A DNA stretch of 64,000 bases from Hirundichthys speculiger. Lineage: Eukaryota; Chordata; Actinopteri; Beloniformes; Exocoetidae. The notes under the pieces were generated by a model, which ran no database searches, was not told the DNA's origin, and worked only from the letters and a program-made list of their open reading frames with translations. Below are positions 9,752 to 21,700 of this stretch, in pieces. The translations under genes were made by a program, and so were the position numbers. The stretch is taken from NCBI GenBank assembly GCA_018398805.1, contig JAGFBZ010000677.1:1-64000 (forward strand), written 5' to 3'. Numbering within the stretch: position 1 is the stretch's first letter; every line of letters begins with the position of its first letter.

Positions 9752-12700
9752 ATTTTATTTAGAGGCGCCTTTCACGACACTCAAGGTCACCGTACAAAGA
9801 TCCATAAAATAATTAGTAAAAACAAGATAGTTAAAAAATATAAATGCAGTACAAAACAAGAAAATGTAATAGTGAGATTATTAACTTTAACATTAAAACA
9901 GCAAACAACTGGCACAGAAAGAGGTTTAATTTCAAATGAACAAAACAAATAACAGGAACAAAGCTTAATTTTCTGGTGCAAATTTAAATAAACACTTTAA
10001 CAACCATAGTAGGTCAAAATATGCAAACAATTATCAGGAACAAAAATTACTGTATTGGCCCAAATATAGGACGATATTTTATTCTAGAAATCATATTTTC
10101 AAAAATGGGATCATCTTATAATCGAGGACTAGACTTTTCTATTGTAATTACACATCTGCGCCACTAGATGGAGCCTGTACCTAGCTAACCAGTGAGAATG
10201 GAGGAACCACGCAGACAACTCGAGCAAAGGGCTTTGAAAGTTGTTGGAGTCCAGAATTAGTTTTTACAGGCTGAATTGTTTATGTTGTTCTTGACTAAAA
10301 CTCAACTTCAATAGTTATGCAGTTATTGAACTACATGGTTGTTGCTTATTCAGAGTCATAGTCTCAGATTTGAAGAGAACACAGTTTATTAAATAGTAAC
10401 ATAACTTGATCTTAAATAACATGGAAATTTGACACACAAGTATGGTACCATACTTCCTAAAAAAGATAAGATCATTAAAATGTTTAACAATACAGTAGAA
10501 TGTTATCTCTGTGGGAGTTTTTTCTATAGTAATTGTACAATTAAAAAAAATTGTTTTATGAATAACCTTATTGCCTTCATCATATTTTTATTTTCCCAAA
10601 ATGATATTTGAAAAATAAGAGTCGTCTTATAATCAGTCATCCTATATTTGGGCCAATACGGTAACTGTGCCAGTTCAAATGAAATAAACTTTGGACTTTA
10701 AGCTGAACCTTAAATACGTATAAATGTGCAAATAAAGAAACAGTTGTAAAGGAGCCAAATATGTTGTTCTGAATTGTAGTTCACTCTGTGTGTCTGTGGG
10801 TGTCGCTGTGTTGTTACCTGAGGGTCAGGTATAAAGGTAGCTGCCTGTTATTGGTTAGCTGTTGGACCCAGAAGGGCAAAAGGTTTTGACCGCTGTGGCT
10901 CTAACTGCCGGCGTTATGGTTGTCGGATCAGCTAATGGAATAAACTATTATTTTAACTGCATCAGAAGAACATCGTCATTTTTCAATCAACACGCAACGG
11001 TAACGTTTACGAAATGCGAGTTAGCGAAGCGCGTCAACCAGGTTCCTCTTGGTCAAACATCTCAGTAGCTTGAAGCATTAGCCTTAGCTCCTTCAAGTTG
11101 CTTCTACAAATTACAATTAAAATGTAAACATGTTATCGCGTAAAATGTTACCGCTTCCCCTAGTGAGCGCCACGCTGATTACCAGACGGCCCACTCATCA
11201 CACGCGGCCTCCTCTACTCCTCACGCGCCTGCTGGAAGTGTGCACGACATATTCGGCGATACTTGATGAAGCCCCCCCTTCGCACCATCTCAGGGTGTCC
11301 ATGATGAACTGGTCCCGTCCAACGCGCTCGTACACGGCGTCTTCAAAGGCCTCCTGAGACACGGTTGAAGACAAACCCATCTGCTGGCAGAGGAGCTCTT
11401 TCTGCAGAAGAGACGCACAGAAACAGTTGATTAATCTCTCATTTTTAGGGATGTACGATAACTGTTTTTTAAAACCGATACCGATAACCGATAACACACA
11501 TATCTACCTAAGATCATTACATCAATACTATTAACAAAATCAAAAACAGTTCTGACTTTTTAAACGAACAGATATTTATTTTTTCCATTGAAAAACTATT
11601 GTCAAGCCTCTCAAACATTTTCATAAATCTATCAAACAAACCTATTTGATATCTCACATCAACTTAAATAAGGTTCATTACTGACTGATATAAAAAATAA
11701 AGGCTCCTTGAACTGATGGAAATACATGCATCAAAATTACTAACTGAAAAAGATTAACATTTAAAGGATTTTGACTTGTGGTTTCATTTAAATTAATACC
11801 TTTAATTAAAGTAAATGAGGTTCAGTAGTTTTTTTTTGTTTTTTTTATCTCATGGAAGCTTTAGATGAGAGAGATGAGGGAGAGGAGAGTGTGCTGGCTT
11901 GCACATGTTAGCATTAGCTTCCGTTAGCTCACGTTAGCGTGATTTCAAAACTCCATGGAAGTGATTGTTATGTTGTAGGTGGCTGATCAGGTTTTACGTA
12001 TTAAAGCTTGTGCTTCCCTCCTCGTAGAATTCACTCAGAGGATTCATCACAAATAACCACCAAACTATCTTCTTCTGAAACTTTAACGAAGTTCCACGCC
12101 GCCATGTTTGTTGTGATCAGCACAATGCATGCTGTATTCAATGTGTAGCGTAAATTCCTCCGTGTCCTCGTTTGCTAGTTGTTCTTTCAGCCTTTTCTTT
12201 TTTTTTTTCTTTTTTATGTGTAACATGTGGAAAAATACTGCGAATATCAATTCACGTCAGCAACTACTAAAATTATGACCGAGTTAACGAGTTGTTTTCT
12301 GGCATGAGGGGGTATTCTGGATTTTCCTGATTGAAAAATCTTTTTCTGATTATGCCGACATTACTTGAACATAACATTCACTGCCGTGTTGACAAAAATA
12401 TATATGTTATCGGGGCTATTCGTCGTGATATCGGAGTTATTGGGATGACGTCATAATTTCGTGTTATCGGCCCGATAGTTATCGTGCACCTCTAGGTAGA
12501 AGAATAGATGGCGTCTCACACACCTGGACGCTTTGACCCAGCGCTGCCAGCCTGGGCTTCAGGCTCCCCGGTTCAGCGTTTGTTCACGAGTTACTAACAC
12601 TAGTCGTCAGAAATGGACGAAAACTGTCAGAGGACGACACGCAAACTGCATCAGAGGGCTAAAGGAGACGATCAGAGGTACGTGGGAATGATCAGTGTCC

Positions 12701-15700
12701 AGCCTTAAAAATGGAAGCAACCAGTACAGGCGGCTGAGATGGAGCTACGATTGTACTTTTCATGGGAAAGAGCCTAAACTTTGGAGGAACCGGAGACCTG
12801 CGAGTCTCTGGAGGTTAACCGTCACAAACCGGCTAAATGTCTCCTCAATACATTTATCCTAGATGTGCTCTGGCATCCATGCGTCATTTCAGCCACTTAA
12901 CGATGGTTTCAGCCTGAAAAAGCTCCGTTTTGCTGTAGCGTTGATGAATGAATAGCTTCACACTGTAGAAGTCTCGTTGTGTGAATACGATCTAATAAAG
13001 TGAGCAGAAAGAGGCGCTGTCAGCAGAGCTTCTTACCCAGGAGATGTGAGCTGAAGTCTGCTTCAGGACAGGACTGGGCTCAGCATTTATCAGACCCAGT
13101 TTAACAAAACCACTCATGGCCTTTGTGAAGCCCTGTGGAGAAGAAAAGGAGCCAAAGTTAGTCTCAATGAACACAGGAAACAGAAACATCCATCCTCTCC
13201 ATCCAGGGCTCCAGGGATTGGCCCCCTCATTTCCTTACTTTTTCAGCTCATCTCCTATCAGGCCGGGGGTCTTACCTCTCCACCCCCTAGATCAGGGCTG
13301 TCACACTCATTTTTACTGAGGGCCACATCAGCATCGTGGTTGCCATCGAAGGGCCAGATTGACAGCACAAAATGCAATGTTAATCAAAATAAATTAAACT
13401 ACACCTTATTATAAATGTTAAATAATGGTTTCTATATTTATTATGTATTCAAGTTTCAAATATTTAAGTCATTATTATATTTTTGTGGTTTTGTGGTTGT
13501 AAGAGTATCCATTACCTTGGTTTCAGAAGCAGAAGCAGTTCTTTGTTTTTCTTGCAGGCTAAATTTAGCATACTTAGCTCCGTGTTTGCTGTCAAAATGC
13601 CGACGTAGATTAAACTCTTTCACGACTGACACACATTATACAAAAGTTATACTTTTGTGCATCATTTTTTCTTTTCTTGGACATGTTGGGGTTAGTTAAT
13701 AAAAGGTTTTTCTTAAGTCCATCAGTTCTGAAAAATCGTCTTACTCATAGCTACCGTTATCGTTGTAACGCCGAAATGCATTATGGGAGATGTAGTTTAT
13801 TGTCAATATGCACTTTAAAGCGTTTTAAGCTTTTTTTAAGTCTTAAAATATTGGTTTAAAATTTAAGCCAATAATGTCCAAGCTCTCGAGGGCCACATAA
13901 AATGAGGTGACGGGCCACATTTGGCCCACGGGCCTTGTGTTTGAATTATCTGAATTATCTTTCTGATCATCATTCTCCTCGCCTGGCCTGAACCTGCGTT
14001 TTCCTCGCTAAATATTATCGGTGCACGACAAAAATGACATTTTACTTAATTAAGGGATTCTCCAGCTGTCCGCAGGCGTCTCACCTTGACGCTCATGCCC
14101 GCGACGCTCCTGTGACAGGTGTGTGCGTACCTTGAAGCGCAGCGTTCCCCTGATGAGCGTGTGCGCCGTCTGGATGCCGTACGGCTCGGCGTACTTGGTG
14201 CTGTCGCGGTTCGGGAAGCCCTCCAGGCTGAAGCCCGGGAGGAAGTCCATGGGCGCGGCCGAATCCATCAGACCCCCCCCGCCGGGATGCTCACCACCAC
14301 CTCAAACAGACACAGATACACTCACATCTCACCCGCTGACAGACGGCGGGCGCAGACGGTCGTTCCCGCTCCGCGGCGGCGGGGCGGCGGTACCTGGCTG
14401 TCTCTGAGGAAGACGGCGGGACTGACGGTGTTGAGGAGGACGCCGTACGGGCTCCAGCTGAACTTGTAGCGCAGGGGGTTGTCCGAGCACTCGGGGGCGG
14501 GAAGCCCGCCGCAGAACGAGCTGTATGACTCCACCTGAACGACGACATCGATGATGTCACCACAGCGTCATTTCAGTGCGGGGACACAGACGGAGCGCGT
14601 GGCGACTCACGGTGCAGCCGTCGGCCTTGGCCTGGTCGATGCACTCCATGGCCAGCATGTGATCGATGCCCGGGTCCAGTCCCATCTCATTCACGATGGT
14701 GATGCCCGCTTCCTTGGCGCTGCCACACATCCACACGCATTTATCAATTTATCACGTTATTTATCAAGACTCTCGTATGGTAAATGCTTTCCCTGATTTC
14801 AGATGTATCTTCTGGTCACCTCACATTTTCGTTTGGGTCTGGCGCCCGTTTGTCACAATATGGTGAACGAGTGAACGATGTGAACTAAATCACACAAACC
14901 ACAAATATTACATGATGCGTCGAAACTGAAGCACGCGCAAGATGTGATCAACTTTATAAACCGTCCTCTGAATGAAGCCTAGAAATAAAACTATAACAGA
15001 TGAGATGGTTATGGTAATAAACAGCTGGTGGTCACCTGCTCTGCAGCTCCTTCATGGCAGGACTCAGGTAGCTGGCTGTCACCATGTTCACCCTGCTCCT
15101 GATGCAGTGTTTGGCAACCAGAGGGTGGAAGGAGTAGGGCAGCATGCTGCAGGGCACAGGAGGAGACGCTTCAGCCAGATGACCTCTGAACTCAGGCCAG
15201 GGAGGCTGAGGACACAGCTGGAGCCTGGAGCCCAGGCCCTGGAGCCCAGGCCCTGGAGCCCAGGCCCTGGAGCCCAGGCCCTGGAGCCCAGACTCTGGAG
15301 TCCAGGCCCTGGAGCCCAGGCCCTGGAGCCCAGACCCTGGAGCCCAGACTCTGGAGCCCAGACTCTGGAGTCCAGGCCCTGGAGCCCAGGCCCTGGAGCC
15401 CAGACCCTGGAGTCCAGGCCCTGGAGCCCAGGCCCTGGAGCCCAGACCCTGGAGCCCAGACCCTGGAGCCCAGACCCTGGAGCCCAGGCCCTGGAGCCCA
15501 GACCCTGGAGTCCAGACCCTGGAGCCCAGACCCTGGAGCCCAGGCCCTGGAGCCCAGACCCTGGAGCCCAGACCCTGGAGCCCAGACCCTGGAGCCCAGG
15601 CCCTGGAGCCCAGACCCTGGAGCCCAGGCTCTGGAGTCCAGGTGATTTTCTACTGGGTTCTACTTGTCCTTGCCGTCCCGCTGGTGGACCTGCAGAGGCC

Positions 15701-18700
15701 GTCCTACCTGATGACCAGGTCGTGGTCTTTGACCAGAGACTCCACGTGTCCCTCCTGGCTGCTGACGTCCAGCGTGACGGGGATGGTGTTGGGATATTTG
15801 GACGCCAGCTCCTCCGCCTGCCTCAGCAGCACCGATGCTGAAAAGAAGCAGCCCTGTCATTGTTCTGTTCTGTCCAGACTCTCAGACAGACATGCAAACA
15901 GCGAGTTTAGTCACGGACGGAGAGGCTTGTTTTTCAGTTCTAAATGACTGCTAGGGAGTTTCAAGTCCTTCAAGTCAAAGGTTCATAGCCACCTGTTCAC
16001 AGCAAGGTTATTATAGTTTTGAAATTTTCTTTAGTTTTTATTTTTATTTAGTTTTCCAGTTTGCTTTTTTATTTCAGTTTAGTTTTAGTTAGTTCAACAA
16101 GTAATTTAGTAGTTTTAGTTTAGTTTTTATTTTGAGGAATTGACTAGTTTCAGTTTAGTTTTTATTTAGTTTTAGTCTTAGTTTTAGTTTTTCTTCTTCT
16201 TGCAGTATGCAGCAGATTATACACCTTTTCGACTTGAAAATTGTGGACATGCGCCCCCTAGTGGCCCCGCCATAACTGGAGTGTGCGGTGCTCCACCAAC
16301 TAACCCAAACACAGCAGCGTGGAGCATTATTTACGGATAACGCAGACATGTCTTGGATTGATGATGTTAGGCAGTGGCCTCCAGTTACAGATGAAGGTAT
16401 TTTATCGCTGTTTTTAATGATTGGTTATGGAAATAGCATGATCTATTCCCATAATCAAACACTAAAAACTGTGGAACGCTGCAACGCTGGCTATAACTAA
16501 CGTCAACAAGCCATAAAGATTATGCTACTGTAACGTTAACGCTAGCGGTAAATTAGGCTATGTGTTAATGTTATATTTAATTTATTTTATCATTCTCCTA
16601 AGTCATTCATTCATTAATTTATTCATTCATTTATAGGCTTGTGCTAGTACCGAGGGCTACAGTAGCCTCATACTGCTGTTCTCGGCCAGAATCTTCCGGG
16701 ACTCTCAGCGAGACTATAAGTAGTACGAGACTGAATGTTAACGAAAACTCACCCGGCTGTATTCATTTGGAACAAAGTCCTTTCTGTTGATATTTTTCAC
16801 CCACGTCTTCCTAACTTCTTGTTCTGCAAACAAGGCAGTCTTCGTGCATACTTTCTTCTTCCATTGTCGAATTTTCACACCATTGTTGGCACAGTTTATG
16901 ACGGAACATGTATTCCCACTCGACCGACTCTACATTATAAAAATATATATTTGTAGAAAGAGAAAAACACTGGTTAATCTGCGAGCCGGTGAAAGTGTCG
17001 CTCTGTAGCACCCTCCAGCAATAGCGGACGGGGTACTTCCGGGGGGCTGGCCCGAAAAGGTCTATATCCGCTATGCTGCCCCCTCTCTGGAGGGAGGGTA
17101 GCATAGCGGCTGCTGCAGGACAGGCAGTAATCTCTATGGCAGTAATCGAGGGAGAAAACGAAACGACAACGAAAACGAAGCTGAATTTATCTACAATTCA
17201 GTTTAGTTTTAGTTAGTTTTACATCCTTCATTGTAGTTTTTATTTAGTTTTCGTTTTTTTTTTAATTGTAGTTTTTATTTTTATTTCAGTTAACTGAAAT
17301 ATTTTTTCATTGCTAGTTTTAGTTTTAGTCTTAGTTTTCGTTAACTATAATAACCCTGGTTCACAGCTTGATTCGTGTGACCGAAACATCTCACATGCTG
17401 AGCAGCTCAACAACGTACGGTGGGAAAAAGCCACATATGCAGGTAATGAGTCAGAATGGGATTTTTGGGTCCTGGTTGGGGTTGGAGCTGAGATGAGAAT
17501 AAGGTCAGGACTGAACTGAGGTCACAATCACAGTTTGTAGGGGTGCACGATTACTATCGGGCCGAAAACAGGAAATTATGACGTCATCCCGATAAGTCCG
17601 ATATCACGACAAATACCCCCTCATGCCAGAAAACAACTCGTTAACTCGGTCATAATTTTAGTAGTTGCTGACTTGAATTGATATTCGCAGTATTTCCCCT
17701 CATGTTACACATAAAAAAAGAAAAAAAAATAGAAAAGGCTGAAAGAACGACTAGCAAACGAGGGAACGTGGGAATTTACGTTACACCTTGAATGCAGCCT
17801 GGAGCACAGTGTACTGATCACAACAAACATGGCGGCGTGGAACTTTGTTAAAGTTTCAGAAGAAGATAGTTTGGTGGTTATTTGTGACGAATCCTCCGAG
17901 TGAATTCTACGAGGAGGGAAGCACAAGCTTTAATACGTAAAACCTGATCAGCCACCTACAACATAACAATCACTTCCATGGAGTTTTGAAATCGCGCTAA
18001 CGCGAGCTAATGCTAATGTGCGCAAGCCAGCAGCAGTCTCCCCTCTCCCTCATCTCTCTCATCTAAAGCTTCCATGAGATAAAAAAACAAAAAAATCACT
18101 GAACCTCATTTACTTTAATTAAAGGTATTAATCTAAATGGAACCACAAGTCAAAATCCTTTAAATGTTAATCTTTTTCAGTTTGTAATTCTGATGCATGT
18201 ATTTCCATCAGTTCAAGGAGCCTTTATTTTTTATATCAGTCAGTAATGAACCTTATTTAAGTTAATGTGAGATATCAAATAGGTTTGTTTGATAGTTTTA
18301 TGAAAATGTTTGAGAGGCTCGACAATAGTTTTCTTTGGAAAAAATAAACATCTGTTCATTTAAAGAGTCCAAACTATTTTTGATTTTGTTCATAGTATTG
18401 ATGTAATGATCTTAGGTATATGTGTGTGTTATCAGTTATCGGTATCGGCCTTTAGGAGCTGAAAGTTATCGGTTATCGGTATCGGTTTTAAAAAAACAGT
18501 TATCGTGCATCCCTAACAGTTTGGATTGGGTTCGACAAAATGAATAGGAATTAATGTAATGTCCTGATAGGGACAACACGTGTCTTCATGATTTAACAAC
18601 TTTGTCACGTAAATTTGGAGGATAAACAGCTCAGCTGTGCTTGATGATAGATGGCCATCCAAACAAATCACTAACAATGATCCACTAACAAAAACTCGTT

Positions 18701-21700
18701 AGTGGATCATTACTTAAAAAAACACAAGCAACCCCTCTCAGAGGTTTACAGACTCACCAACAGTGACCTGGGTCCTTTCATCACGGGTCAGATACTCCAC
18801 CACAGGTCCAGACACGTATCCCGAACCCAGCAGCAGGACCCGCTTCATGCCAGCCTTCTTCATGATCTGAGCCTTCTCCCTGAGCGACACCAGACTCAGA
18901 GTCAGAGAGCCCCCGTCTAACAGATGGAGAGATTTCACCCCGCGCCACCCCGGACAAACAACATTCGTGGAATAAAGATGGCAGCGCGGCGGGGAGATCC
19001 GGGACGTCGATTGAGCAAAATTAAAAATGTTATTCATGTCAATCGTGATCATCTAAGGGCCACACAAGTAACATCAGGTCATTTTACCATTTGGAGGGAA
19101 AAAAAAAAAAAAAAAAACACGAGCCGGAGCTTTCAACAAAAACTGAACAGTTTCTGTTTCACCAGTTTTTATATTTAAGAAACTGAGATTTGCTTAAGAC
19201 AAAAAAAAAAAAAATAAAGAATTTGATGCATCAATCTGGTGATTACAGTTGGATGACGCCTTTTTAGTAAGTCAAACCTGACAACAAACAACATGGTATG
19301 GAACTTCTTTAAAAGTTTCAGAAGAAGATAGTTCGCTGGTTATTTGTGACAAATGCTCCAAACGAATTCCACGAGGAGGAAAAATAGCACAAGCTTTAAT
19401 ACGTCAAACCTGATCAGCCACCTGAAATGTAACCATCACTTTTGAAAGTTTTGAAATCGCACTAACTTGAGCTAAATTGAGCTAACTTGAGCTAAATTGA
19501 GCTAACGCTAACGTGAGCTAGCCAGCAGCAGAGAATTCACCGGGACTTACACACATCAGCAAGGCTTTTGAAAAATCCAAGAAATTTGTCAAAGATGACC
19601 CATGGGCAAAGGTGAAATGGGTAGAAGGTAGAAATGTTTGAATCTAACTTGTGTCCGTGCATTAATTTTCATTAATTTTCAATGGCTCACACTTTGGGAA
19701 TCACTGGGTTATCGGTATCAGCCTCTAGGAGCTCAAAGTTATTGGTATTGGTTTTAAAAAACAGTTATTGTGCATTCCTATATATTAGTACCTATAACTC
19801 TCCCACTAAAAACTGTATTGATCAATAAGGGCATAAAAAAACACTGCAAGTATTAAAAAAAAACATCCAAAAGACAAATATGAATATGTAATTCTGAGGG
19901 TGTTTATAAAAACTAAATATTCTAGAGTCAGTATAAAAGTCTGATTTCACACAGCAGATTATCTGAACAGCAGCCCAACAACAACACCAGCTTCATGACA
20001 TCACAAACACATCACCCTGGCCCCCACCCTCAAATCTGCGTGGACTCGTTAGCTCGAGCCTAATTGGACGCAACACCATGCACGTGCTGCCGCACGCCTG
20101 ACTGGGGGTCACCCCGGCACCCCGTCCCCTTAATTAATAAAGACGAGGCCAACGTTCCCTCAGGAGGATTTCTTCCCCCGAGTCCACGTATCTTAAGGAG
20201 CCAAACTCAATCAGAGGGATTAAGATTCTGGCGGCACGGCTTGTCTGGAAAGATGACACGCGGGATCAGGAGGGAAGAAAGCTCATCGAGACGTGGAGGC
20301 GGCCTAAATCTGGACGAGGGGGTGCGCCCCGGCGGTCTGCAGCCCGCGACCTGCCGATGAGCTGCAGGAGCAGATATCTGTGCTGTTGAGGAGTCTGGAG
20401 GAGCATAAAAATGTGTTTAACAGTAACGCCACGTCAGGATGCAGTGAAGGGGGGGGTGGGGGGGGGTGGAAAAGACAAATACAAGACATATAACCAATCA
20501 ACAGAGCACGGCGAGGCTGGGGGAAATAATCAAACAGATTTGAGACTGGACAGATTTGGGCTGTTTGTGCAGAGAAATAATTCAGAGAGATGGGGATTAT
20601 AAGGATTGCAAGCAAATGAGCACATGCGCATGTTTATGGTTTCCTGTTTCAGAACGGATAAGAAGATTGAAGCCAAACCGGTCCAAACGCCGTCAGCTTA
20701 GGGGACGACGTGGGTAAAACTGCTAGCCATGCCGCAACAGCAGAGACGGGCCGACCAGGAACGAAGCCCGTTTTCCTTTGACTTGTTGAAAGTGTGGATT
20801 ACAGTAAATGGTAGTGCTGGGAAATATGACGATACATATCGTGGGGACGATATAAAAGTGTGTATCGTGCCACTTCTCTTCTATCGTTTCTAACCTAATT
20901 TTATTAATTATTACAGCAAATATGTAATTAAATAACCTGCAACGATAAACTTGATAGAATCATATCTACTTCTACAAAGTAGCCTTTTATGTTTGCACTT
21001 TTTATTCATGGTTAATGCCTTAAACAGAGTTCTCTTCAACTCTGATGTTTACTTTAGACACTTTATATTGGTTTGCAAACTTTGCACTACAAAGTTACAG
21101 ATTTCAGAAAGTTGAAAAATAATTTGTGTTTATTTTTTATAGCTGAACTTGATGTGTTTTTCCTCTCAGAAACTGTTGTGCACTTTAAAAAAAATGTGAA
21201 AGCTACTGTACCTCTGTACCTACCTGTTTTTGCTGCACTAAAATGTATGTTTGTGACAATTCAGCTAAATGTCCTTTCAAAATAAAGTTGAAAAGTAAGC
21301 AATTACATTTTTGTCAAACTTTTCAGAGAATAACTGAAAACATACTTTATTATGGTATATTGTGATATATATCGTTATCCTGATATAAAATAGTCCATAT
21401 CGTGATATATGATTTTTTCCATATCGCCCAGCACTAGTAAATGGGTCAGATATTTCCCTTAACTACTGGTGAGACGACCAGTCAGACTCCCCTTTAGAAA
21501 CACTGCTGACGTGGTAAAACGGTGCCAAACCCCTGCGACGTATCAGTGAGCCACCTCGTTCCTTGAGAGTCAGGACATCTGTCCTCCCTCCCAGGACTGC
21601 CGTACAGGAACCACGTCACTGTTCTCCTCCCAGCTTCCTCTCCAGTATCTGGGCAGAACTTGCTCACCTGGCGTGGTGTCCGACAGCTACTGCGTGATTG

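Larger units (their letters stand above)
9523..11162. mobile_element. hAT element in aass intron 20, with a nested mariner-like element
   Basis: Begins TAGGGATGTAATGATATGG and ends …accgcttccccta. The exact 8-bp duplication gtgagcgc lies at 9515-9522 and 11163-11170. It contains a (TAA)n microsatellite at 9718-9754 and the nested element at 10048-10663. No intact transposase was seen. It ends about 125 bp from aass exon 20. Confidence 0.88.

Noticed and set aside
14972..15841. 289-codon Pro/Trp/Gly-rich plus-strand frame
   Set aside because: It is produced by the 14-bp minisatellite between aass exons 14 and 15 and by antisense of those exons.
16004..17359. Tandem AGTTTTAGTTTAGTTTTTAT as an independent microsatellite
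   Set aside because: The repeats are the internal ends of a hAT element delimited by an 8-bp duplication, so they are not annotated separately.
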